A DNA stretch of 14,247 nt from Nitratifractor sp. (GTDB lineage Bacteria > Campylobacterota > Campylobacteria > Campylobacterales > Sulfurovaceae). Shown one piece after another: positions 1 to 5,618 of this stretch (its first letter is position 1; the number at the start of each line of letters is the position of its first letter). The DNA is taken from the NCBI GenBank assembly GCA_015490055.1, contig WFYP01000173.1, positions 1-14,247 on the forward strand. Direction: 5' to 3'. The translations under genes and the position numbers were made by a program. The notes below the pieces were generated by a model. That model saw nothing but the letters and a program-made list of their open reading frames with translations. It ran no database searches and had not been told where the DNA came from.

Positions 1-534
1 ACCCTAATTTTACAATTAAGTGCCCAAAATATAGACTTTGCTACAGGTAAATGGCAGAGTGTTGGAAAGTGGGCTACAAGTAAAGATGGCAACTCTACAA
101 TAGTTAGTTTGGTTAAACCTAGTGGAGAGTATTATAATTTACATTTTACTAAAGATTTTAGCTTATCTAATGGTACTCTGTCGGTTGATTTTAAAGCTAA
201 TAGTGGTTCGCAAGACCAAGGTGGTGGTATTATGTGGGATTTGCAAGATAAAAATAACTATCTTGTAGCTCGCTTTAATCCGTTAGAAGATAACTTTAGA
301 TTTTACACTGTAATAGATGGTCGAAGAGTCGAGAGAGAATCTTGTAATATTAAACTTAGTAGTGGCTGGCACAATATGGCAATAAAAGTTTATATGTCTC
401 ACTATAGACTCTATTTAGATAATAAAGAACTTTTGAAATTTACTTTTAATTCTAAAGGTGGAGGAGTTGGAGTTTGGACTAAATCTGATGCCCTTAGCTC
501 TTTTAAAAACTTTGAAATTGGGTATTGGAAATAG
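1..534 (+). CDS. DUF1080 / LamG-like exported protein, 3' part only
   Basis: The reading frame is open from the first base to the TAG at 532-534, so the gene begins outside the window; about 177 residues are visible. The first residues (LILQLSAQ) look like the end of a signal peptide with cleavage after Ala, so very little coding sequence may be missing. The body resembles the DUF1080 / 3-keto-disaccharide hydrolase family, a concanavalin-like beta-sandwich. Supporting motifs are GGGIMW, NYLVARFNPLEDN, a DGRR turn, GWHNMAIKV, YLDNKELL and GVGVWTKSDA, ending in FKNFEIGYWK. Family members are usually extracytoplasmic and bind or cleave sugars, but many short versions have no proven activity. 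An ATG at 109-111 also lies in this frame but falls inside the domain and is unlikely to be the start. The family call is by recalled motif similarity; the substrate is unknown. Confidence 0.7.
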   Translation, partial: TLILQLSAQNIDFATGKWQSVGKWATSKDGNSTIVSLVKPSGEYYNLHFTKDFSLSNGTLSVDFKANSGSQDQGGGIMWDLQDKNNYLVARFNPLEDNFRFYTVIDGRRVERESCNIKLSSGWHNMAIKVYMSHYRLYLDNKELLKFTFNSKGGGVGVWTKSDALSSFKNFEIGYWK

Positions 535-547
535 TATCTGTTATCGT

Positions 548-570
548 GTTTGCTTAATATTTAAGCAAAC
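548..570. repeat. Perfect 10-bp palindrome with 3-nt loop
   Basis: GTTTGCTTAA (548-557) is exactly complementary to TTAAGCAAAC (561-570) around a TAT loop. It lies 14 bases after the stop of the preceding gene and may help terminate or stabilise that transcript. On the + strand it is followed by A-rich, not T-rich, sequence, so it is not a textbook intrinsic terminator. A protein-binding palindrome is an alternative. Confidence 0.5.
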
Positions 571-625
571 AAAAATTAATCTGCCTAAAAAATAATCAAT
601 TATTTACTATTTATTCTCTATAGCA

Positions 626-674
626 TTGATTCTAATCAAATATATTTAGCAATATTTATCATATTATTATATTT
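626..674 (+). promoter_or_regulatory. FNR/CRP-family box and class II promoter of the NO-reductase-like operon
   Basis: TTGAT-TCTA-ATCAA at 626-639 is a perfect match to the FNR consensus half-sites with a 4-base spacer. NO-responsive relatives (DNR/NNR type) recognise the same or a very similar motif. A -10 hexamer TATTAT at 662-667 predicts a start near 674, which puts the box centre at -41.5, the classic class II activator position. A second TATTAT at 665-670 would shift this by three bases. The next gene starts at 732 with AGGAG at 719-723. The geometry is read from sequence; which regulator binds is inference. Confidence 0.7.
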
Positions 675-731
675 GGAATAAGCTCTACAAATTGTAAGGC
701 TTAATACCATTAACAATTAGGAGAAGAAGAG

Positions 732-1349
732 ATGACATTTGCTAGTTCGAAAGAGCTTTTATCTTTTCACTGGATGGCGTATTCAATCTATGCGATTTTT
801 ATTATTTCGTTAATCGCTTGGTTTGCATATAACTTAACCAGAAAAGAGAAGGCTAAATCTATTGTAAGGATTCCGTTTTACGGATATATGGCGTTTTTGG
901 TTGCTATGGGTGTGGGGCATCACATTTTTACATACAATTCAATTCCATGGGTATCACAAGATATTATGAGACATCACATTAAACCAGATGCAAGTTATGA
1001 ATTTGAAGTAGGCAATCACAAGTGGATAAATATGCCAAAACATGTAACTGTTCAGTGTGGGCAAACTATTAAATTTGATGTTCATAGTCGTGATTTGGTT
1101 TACGGTTTTGGACTATTTAGACAAGATGGTTCTATGGTAATGCAGATGCAAGTAAATCCGGGGACTGATGTTAATGGCATATTAGACTCTAACGATATTT
1201 TATGGACATTTAACCATAATGGTACATTCGATGTAATGTCCACAGAGTATTCTGGACCTGAAGCTTACGATGAAAAGACAGGCGACTCTAAAATGATTGT
1301 TGAAAAATGGCTAACAGTTCAAGGATGTAAAGAGGGAGGTAAGAAGTAA
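732..1349 (+). CDS. Heme-copper oxidase/NO reductase subunit II, CuA-less cupredoxin
   Basis: A 205-residue membrane protein with two predicted helices (about 14-33 and 50-67) and a C-terminal extracytoplasmic cupredoxin fold, the layout of heme-copper oxidase subunit II. The fold is recognisable but the copper ligands are gone. The segment DLVYGFGLF (121-129) has Tyr124 where the first CuA His is expected. STEYSG (170-175) replaces the usual C-x-E-x-C-G, with Ser170 and Ser174 for the two Cys, and no downstream His follows; Met188 may remain. It therefore probably cannot accept electrons from cytochrome c through CuA, which suggests quinol or another donor. The start at 732 has AGGAG eight bases upstream. 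Its stop overlaps the ATG of the subunit I gene (1349), implying translational coupling. The pairing with a NOR-like subunit I supports a role in NO reduction. Confidence 0.8.
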   Translation: MTFASSKELLSFHWMAYSIYAIFIISLIAWFAYNLTRKEKAKSIVRIPFYGYMAFLVAMGVGHHIFTYNSIPWVSQDIMRHHIKPDASYEFEVGNHKWINMPKHVTVQCGQTIKFDVHSRDLVYGFGLFRQDGSMVMQMQVNPGTDVNGILDSNDILWTFNHNGTFDVMSTEYSGPEAYDEKTGDSKMIVEKWLTVQGCKEGGKK

Positions 1350-3004
1350 TGAGTTTTATGAATACTTTAATGAATGGTACAGACTTCGACCATAAAAGCT
1401 TAAATGCACTGCAAAAGGTAACGCTAAGAGCTGTTGTTATGAGTTTTCTATTTTTTGGTTTAGTTGCTATTGAGGGTATGATTATGCGTATGGTAGAGGT
1501 TGGTCCAAAGGCTCCAATACCGCATATGTTTTTTCACCCTGCGCACTTTTTCTCGATTATGACAGTTCACCCAATAGTTGGTATCTTTGGTTCTACATAT
1601 CAATTAGTATTTGGTGCATTTATGTTTTTAGTGCCATTTTTAACAAAAAAACCACTTTATAGTGTAAAAATTGCTAACGCAGTTTGGCTTTTAATTACAA
1701 TCGGAACTGCGATGTCGTGGATAGCTGCATTTGTTTGGCAATATGCTCCACTATACACACTATACTGGCCACTTCCTGCTGATACTAATCAATTTAGTGT
1801 TGTTGGTGGTATTGTATTTATTGTTGGTGTTGCGCTAATTATGGTGGGAACTTTGCTATTTATTTACAACATTTACGCAACAATTTTTGCTCGTGTTGGA
1901 ATACATAAAAACAAAACTACAAAAGAGTTATTAATTTCTGGTTTTGGTATCGATGGTATGCTAAACTTAATTAATAAATTAAGAGGCAAACCACCCTACT
2001 CTAAAGACCCTGCACTTGCACTTCCTGTTGTTGCAATTTTCCGTGGAACTGTAGATACATTCTTAGATGCAATCGTAATTTTAAGTGCTGGTATTTTGGT
2101 TTTGGTTTATCTGATTTTTGATGCAAGCGGACATCCGCTTAATGTTGCCTCTGTAGATGCACTTCTTTATAAAAACTACTTCTGGTGGGGGCTAGACCTT
2201 GTTGCAGATGGGCTTGTGCTTATCTATGTAGCTGGTTCTTGGTATTTGCTTGCAACACTAATTACAGGGCAAAAACTATTTATGGAGAATGTTGCAAGAG
2301 CGGCATTAATGCTAGAGCTTTTAGTATCTTGGATGGTGTGGTCTCACCACTTGCTAGCAGACCAAGGGCAACCAGAGATGATGAAACTAATCTCAGGAGA
2401 GATGGTAACAGCATTTGAGTTATTAACTCAAGGTTTGGCACTATTTATTACATTAGTAACTCTTTGGAAAGCTAGACCACTAAAAATGACACCACCACTC
2501 GCGTACCTTTTAGGTGGTTTAGTAGGATTTGGTTTGGCAGTTCCAGCAGCGATTATTCAAGCCGATATGGGTATGAACAGAGTTTTACACAATACTCAAT
2601 GGATTATCTTTGCGCATGTTCATATTGCACTGATTGTTGGACTTTATATGACACTTTATAGTGCTGTTTATGTAATGTGGCCATTAGTTACAAATAATAC
2701 AACAATGTTCTCTAAAAAACTTACTTGGACACACTTTTGGCTATATTTAATAGGTGGTATAGGTATGGGTGCATTTGCAGGTATGGCAGGATTAGATGGA
2801 ATGCTAAGACGCCACTTGTATGTACATGGAGAGTTCAACACGCTTATGATTTTAGCTGCAATTTGCGGAACAATGGTTCTTATTGCTTGGGCAATCTTCC
2901 TATTTAATATTGTAATGAGCGTAGGAGTTAAAGGTTTAATTGGTATATTCCTACCAGCAGAAGATAAAACAGCAAGTTATGGAATAGAAGAAGACGATAA
3001 TTAA
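1349..3004 (+). CDS. NO-reductase-like heme-copper subunit I (gNOR-like)
   Basis: A 551-residue polytopic inner-membrane protein with the heme-copper superfamily core. His74 (TVHP) fits the helix II low-spin heme ligand. The His333-His334 pair (VWSHHLL) fits helix VII. The AHVH motif with His423 and His425 fits helix X, the axial ligands of the two hemes. Helix VI reads WWGLDLVADG (279-288). Aligned from memory with cNOR NorB (WWxxHLxxEG), it has Asp283 for the FeB ligand His and Asp287 for the ligand Glu. The helix VI Tyr of A- and B-type oxidases is absent. Loss of the third His and of the cross-linked Tyr argues against O2 reduction and for NO reduction, as in the noncanonical gNOR/eNOR/sNOR groups; gNOR has, as I recall, been reported in Sulfurimonas-type genomes. 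It is cotranscribed with the CuA-less subunit II under an FNR-type box. Automated annotation may call it a cytochrome c oxidase. Assignment to the superfamily is near certain; the subgroup is inference. Confidence 0.8.
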   Translation: MSFMNTLMNGTDFDHKSLNALQKVTLRAVVMSFLFFGLVAIEGMIMRMVEVGPKAPIPHMFFHPAHFFSIMTVHPIVGIFGSTYQLVFGAFMFLVPFLTKKPLYSVKIANAVWLLITIGTAMSWIAAFVWQYAPLYTLYWPLPADTNQFSVVGGIVFIVGVALIMVGTLLFIYNIYATIFARVGIHKNKTTKELLISGFGIDGMLNLINKLRGKPPYSKDPALALPVVAIFRGTVDTFLDAIVILSAGILVLVYLIFDASGHPLNVASVDALLYKNYFWWGLDLVADGLVLIYVAGSWYLLATLITGQKLFMENVARAALMLELLVSWMVWSHHLLADQGQPEMMKLISGEMVTAFELLTQGLALFITLVTLWKARPLKMTPPLAYLLGGLVGFGLAVPAAIIQADMGMNRVLHNTQWIIFAHVHIALIVGLYMTLYSAVYVMWPLVTNNTTMFSKKLTWTHFWLYLIGGIGMGAFAGMAGLDGMLRRHLYVHGEFNTLMILAAICGTMVLIAWAIFLFNIVMSVGVKGLIGIFLPAEDKTASYGIEEDDN

Positions 3005-3034
3005 ACAGAGTGTGGCTTTTGCCACATCTGTTTA
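3002..3034 (+). terminator. Hairpin at the end of the NO-reductase-like operon
   Basis: TAAACAGA-G-TGTGGC (3002-3016) pairs with GCCACATCTGTTTA (3021-3034) around a TTTT loop: 14 base pairs with one bulged G at 3010. The stop codon of the subunit I gene forms the foot of the stem. There is no clear run of T after it, so it may act as a 3' stabiliser or weak terminator. Confidence 0.55.
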
Positions 3035-3037
3035 ATA

Positions 3038-3135
3038 GCATAAAGCTCAAAGCTTAAAGTAGAAAGCTAATATTGTGGCTTCGCCCTATTTAATAGAAAG
3101 CGACGAAGTCGCACAATTAGCTTTCTGCTTTATGC
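3038..3135. repeat. Large imperfect inverted repeat
   Basis: An outer arm GCATAAAGC (3038-3046) matches GCTTTATGC (3127-3135). An inner arm AGAAAGCTAA (3061-3070) matches TTAGCTTTCT (3117-3126), and pairing continues with bulges through TTGTG and CTTCG (3073-3083 against 3104-3116). The flanks also hold loose repeats of AAAGCT-type words (3041-3067, and in reverse complement at 3120-3153). No coding frame explains this. It looks like a non-autonomous intergenic repeat or a decayed small element placed between two operons; copies elsewhere in the genome would decide. Confidence 0.55.
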
Positions 3136-3168
3136 CTTTTGCTTTCAGCTTTCAAAAAAAGGAGATTA

Positions 3169-3774
3169 ATGACACACTTACCACGCGTCGCTTTAGAGAT
3201 TAAAAATATTGGTTTGTACGATTTGGTTTTGCAAGATGTGCAAAAAATTGCAGGTAAAAGAAAACTTAGCGAAGACGAAATCTTAGAAATCATAAATAAG
3301 CATCCTCAAATTTTAAAAGATTATATGCAGATAAATGTAGAGTATAACTTAAGTAATATACATTTAAGAGATATCGATACAAGCAGACTAAACGATGAAT
3401 GTAAAGCTAAAGCCGAGCAGGTAAATAAAAATTTAGAACATTTGCGAGAGATAGAGAAATACACCCTAGATTTCGAACAAAGCTCTACTTTGGTTATTAT
3501 ATTCTCTATCGAATTTTTCGTACTATTTTCTGTGCAATACTTTATAGTTTTATTAAATTTAAAAGAGTGGCAGTGGTGGATATATAGCTTTTTTGCAATG
3601 TCTATTTTAGCGGCGTGGATATATGCTAAAAAAGAGCAAAAAAAGTATGCCAAAAATAGCGAAATTTACTATAAAAAATATGATGAAACCTTAAAACTAA
3701 TAGACCAATTAGAAGAGCAAGGCTGTATTAAAAAAGATGACTTAATAATAAAAGAGTGCGAAGAACATGTCTAA
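3169..3774 (+). CDS. Two-helix membrane protein of unknown function
   Basis: A 201-residue protein from the ATG at 3169. This start is preferred over an in-frame TTG at 3139 because AAGGAG (3159-3164) lies just upstream and the TTG falls in the adjacent repeat sequence. The N-terminal ~100 residues are charged and helical (KRKLSEDEILEIINKH around 31-45). Two membrane segments follow at about 107-129 and 135-152, then a Lys-rich C-terminal helix (KKEQKKYAKN onward) that is probably cytoplasmic. I recognise no family, signal peptide or catalytic motif. Its last 8 bases overlap the next gene, so the two are probably translationally coupled. It is the first gene of a five-gene run of small membrane-associated proteins; function unknown. 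Confidence 0.8.
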   Translation: MTHLPRVALEIKNIGLYDLVLQDVQKIAGKRKLSEDEILEIINKHPQILKDYMQINVEYNLSNIHLRDIDTSRLNDECKAKAEQVNKNLEHLREIEKYTLDFEQSSTLVIIFSIEFFVLFSVQYFIVLLNLKEWQWWIYSFFAMSILAAWIYAKKEQKKYAKNSEIYYKKYDETLKLIDQLEEQGCIKKDDLIIKECEEHV

Positions 3775-4264
3775 TATAAATTTTAGCTACAAATGGGATA
3801 AACCCACATACTTAAAAGCTGCAAAAGTAGCGTACGATTACGAATTTAAAAATTCTAAAAAGCGATATATTGGCTTTTTCTTTATTGCACTTACTCAATT
3901 TGGCGTAGTAGCAATGTTTAAAAAAGGAGCTCCAGGTTTACTGCTAATCTCAACCTTTTTAGTACTATACTGGTACTTTTTGCGTTGGAAATTAAGAGAA
4001 GCAACAATTAAAAAAGCATTCGATAAATTACCAAATTCAAATATGAAATACAATATTATGGCTGATGAGAGTGGCATTACAATAAACTCGCAACTAATTA
4101 AGTGGGATGATATTATAAAAGTTGTCTCTTTAAGTGATGGCGTGTTAATATACACAAAAGATAACTTCTTTTTCTTTCCTGCAAATGCATTTAAGAGCTT
4201 AGAAGATAAAAATAGCTTTAGTAAATTAGCAAAATCAAATACACAAAATTACATAAAGGCATAG
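3767..4264 (+). CDS. YcxB-like membrane protein
   Basis: A 165-residue protein with two adjacent membrane helices (about 33-50 and 55-73) followed by a small cytoplasmic beta-rich domain. The latter contains ESGITINSQLIKWDDIIKVV, a hydrophobic GVLIYT strand, and FFFFPANAF. This helical hairpin plus C-terminal 'W-x-x-I-x-K-V ... FPxxAF' pattern is typical of the YcxB-like family, whose biochemical role is not known. The start codon sits inside the upstream gene without a strong ribosome site, consistent with coupling. The next gene begins one base after its stop codon. Confidence 0.75.
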   Translation: MSNINFSYKWDKPTYLKAAKVAYDYEFKNSKKRYIGFFFIALTQFGVVAMFKKGAPGLLLISTFLVLYWYFLRWKLREATIKKAFDKLPNSNMKYNIMADESGITINSQLIKWDDIIKVVSLSDGVLIYTKDNFFFFPANAFKSLEDKNSFSKLAKSNTQNYIKA

Positions 4265-4265
4265 T

Positions 4266-4358
4266 ATGGATATATTATATATTGGTATAATTATATTTTT
4301 CCTACTTGCAATAGTTGTAGTCGCTTATGTAATGGATAAAGAGGATATGGAGAGTTAA
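4266..4358 (+). CDS. 30-residue single-helix membrane microprotein
   Basis: The ATG at 4266 opens a 30-codon frame. The product starts MDILYIGIIIFFLLAIVVVA and ends YVMDKEDMES: one hydrophobic helix of about 18-20 residues with an acidic tail. AAAGG at 4254-4258 gives a normal ribosome site. The stop TAA shares its last A with the ATG of the next gene (TAATG at 4356-4360), and the start is one base past the preceding stop, so the frame exactly fills the gap between its neighbours. This tight fit is the main evidence that it is real. The sequence looks like small accessory subunits of membrane complexes, but no partner can be named. Confidence 0.65.
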   Translation: MDILYIGIIIFFLLAIVVVAYVMDKEDMES

Positions 4359-4783
4359 TGAAACATTTACCACAAAAGATTTTAGCATTTTTAATTGTAA
4401 TTTTACTATTTTTAGTTGGATTTACCTACTATATTCAAAAGCCGATACCAACCTTTAAACGCTTAATAGATAAAAAAATCGTGCTAGATATAAAAGATAT
4501 GCAATTAGATAGATACAATACAAAACATCACCCCGTAATATTTAAAATATTACCAAAAGATGGAAAATATGAACAACTGTTTACTGGTATTACAAAGGCT
4601 TGCAAGGCTAAAAAAATAGAGCCAGCACAAGTGCCAAATAGTTTAAATAAGATAGATAAGAAATTGGTGAAGACAGTAAAAAAATCAAAGCAAATATTTT
4701 TATCTAAAGCAAATAGTAGCAAATTTTGTTTACTATTCAAGCAAGATGGAGAAATTTTTTTATACACAAACGATAAATTCTAA
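4358..4783 (+). CDS. Membrane-anchored protein of unknown function
   Basis: A 141-residue protein with an N-terminal Lys, a hydrophobic stretch at about 8-26 (ILAFLIVILLFLVGFTYYI) and no clear cleavage site, so it is probably an N-terminally anchored protein facing the periplasm. The rest is basic and Lys-rich (KIDKKLVKTVKKSKQIF around 98-114), with two Cys (about 82 and 124) that could pair. No family recognised. It overlaps the microprotein stop by one base and is followed after 8 bases by the next gene. A soluble ligand-binding or complex-assembly role is possible but unsupported. Confidence 0.75.
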   Translation: MKHLPQKILAFLIVILLFLVGFTYYIQKPIPTFKRLIDKKIVLDIKDMQLDRYNTKHHPVIFKILPKDGKYEQLFTGITKACKAKKIEPAQVPNSLNKIDKKLVKTVKKSKQIFLSKANSSKFCLLFKQDGEIFLYTNDKF

Positions 4784-4791
4784 GGATATTT

Positions 4792-5514
4792 GTGAATTCA
4801 TATGAAATAGCTATAATAACTATTATCGCATTCGCTGTTTTTGCTTGGTTTTACGAAAAGAAAAACCGAAAAAAGAGGCAACTTAGATTTATACAAAAGT
4901 ATAAAATTCCAAAACCCATTATGGATAGATTTAAAGAGAAGTACCAAAAACTTAGCACCGAAGAGGCGAGCTTAGTAAACAAAGCTTTAATGGATTACTT
5001 CTATTTATGCAATATGGCAAATGGTAAAATGGTATCTATGCCCTCTCGTGTGGTAGATGATTTATGGCACGAATTTTTACTATTTAGTTCTGTTTACGCG
5101 AGCTTTTGTAAAAAGGCTTTTGGACGCTTTTTACACCACATTCCAGACGAAGCTATGCCGAGTAAAAAAAGTAATAACGAAGGTATGAAGAGAGCTTGGC
5201 AGTTAATTTGCCAAAAAGAGCGTATAAACCCAAAATTTCCAGAAAAAATGCCACTACTCTTTGCAATAGATAGTATGCTAAATATAGACAATGGAATTAA
5301 ATACTCATTGACTAAAACTTTTCCATATAGCAATACAGACACAAGTAACAGTACAAGTAGTTGTGCAGGTGGCGCTGGTTGTGGAGGCTTTTATGTAGGT
5401 GATTATGCCGATAGTAGCCATGGAGGGTTTGGTGATTCTGGTTCTTCAGGAGATTCAGGTTGTGGAGGAGCAAGCTGTGGCAGTGGTTGTGGTGGTGGCT
5501 GTGGAGGCTCATAA
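4792..5514 (+). CDS. DUF1399-like protein with Gly/Ser/Cys-rich tail
   Basis: A 240-residue protein starting at GTG (4792), with AAGGA at 4783-4787 supporting that start. Residues 4-20 form a membrane anchor, followed by a basic stretch (KKNRKKRQ). The central region contains SRVVDDLWHEFLL (85-97) and a later FGRFLHHIP (110-118), which resembles the 'D-x-x-W-H-x-H/E ... Y-x-x-C ... G-x-x-x-H' core of glycine-rich-domain-like proteins (DUF1399). His93, Glu94, His115 and His116 could make a metal or small-molecule site. The last ~55 residues are Gly/Ser-rich with Cys at 201, 207, 224, 229, 233 and 237, of the GCGG and SCGSGCGGG type. Similar tails occur in several uncharacterised bacterial membrane proteins. 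It ends the five-gene operon. The DUF1399 similarity is motif recall only. Confidence 0.7.
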   Translation: MNSYEIAIITIIAFAVFAWFYEKKNRKKRQLRFIQKYKIPKPIMDRFKEKYQKLSTEEASLVNKALMDYFYLCNMANGKMVSMPSRVVDDLWHEFLLFSSVYASFCKKAFGRFLHHIPDEAMPSKKSNNEGMKRAWQLICQKERINPKFPEKMPLLFAIDSMLNIDNGIKYSLTKTFPYSNTDTSNSTSSCAGGAGCGGFYVGDYADSSHGGFGDSGSSGDSGCGGASCGSGCGGGCGGS

Positions 5515-5575
5515 ATTATCTACTTTTTAACTTGCTCTAAATCTACATTATAGTATATCTCACTAATTACACAAA

Positions 5576-5613
5576 AATTATGCTAAAATGGACTAATGTT
5601 TTACTCGTAAGGA
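5576..5613 (+). promoter_or_regulatory. Extended -10 promoter and ribosome site of ovoA
   Basis: TG-C-TAAAAT at 5581-5589 is an extended -10 element predicting transcription from about 5596. No -35 consensus is visible 17 bases upstream. TAAGGA at 5608-5613 is the ribosome site, five bases before the ATG at 5619. Because transcription would begin after 5580, the upstream in-frame ATG at 5580-5582 would not be in the mRNA, which favours 5619 as the start. Confidence 0.6.
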
Positions 5614-5618
5614 TTTTA

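Noticed and set aside
732..3004. Ordinary cytochrome c oxidase subunits I and II
   Set aside because: The CuA ligands, the third helix VI/VII metal-ligand His and the active-site Tyr are all missing, so O2 reduction with cytochrome c as donor is not supported.
3038..3158. CRISPR array
   Set aside because: The repeated words are short, irregular and in inverted orientation, with no constant spacer length.
3139..3168. N-terminal extension of the two-helix protein from TTG at 3139
   Set aside because: The extension lies in the AAAGC-type repeat, and the ATG at 3169 has a strong AAGGAG site.
5312..5512. His-rich minus-strand frame opposite the Gly/Cys tail
   Set aside because: His-rich composition is the mirror of Gly/Ser/Cys codons on the other strand; no ribosome site or promoter supports it.
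5340..5514. RiPP or sactipeptide precursor
   Set aside because: The Cys/Gly tail belongs to a 240-residue anchored protein and no radical-SAM or other modification enzyme is nearby.
5580..5618. OvoA start at the ATG 5580
   Set aside because: It overlaps the extended -10 box and has no ribosome site; the ATG at 5619 has TAAGGA at proper spacing and gives the normal length.
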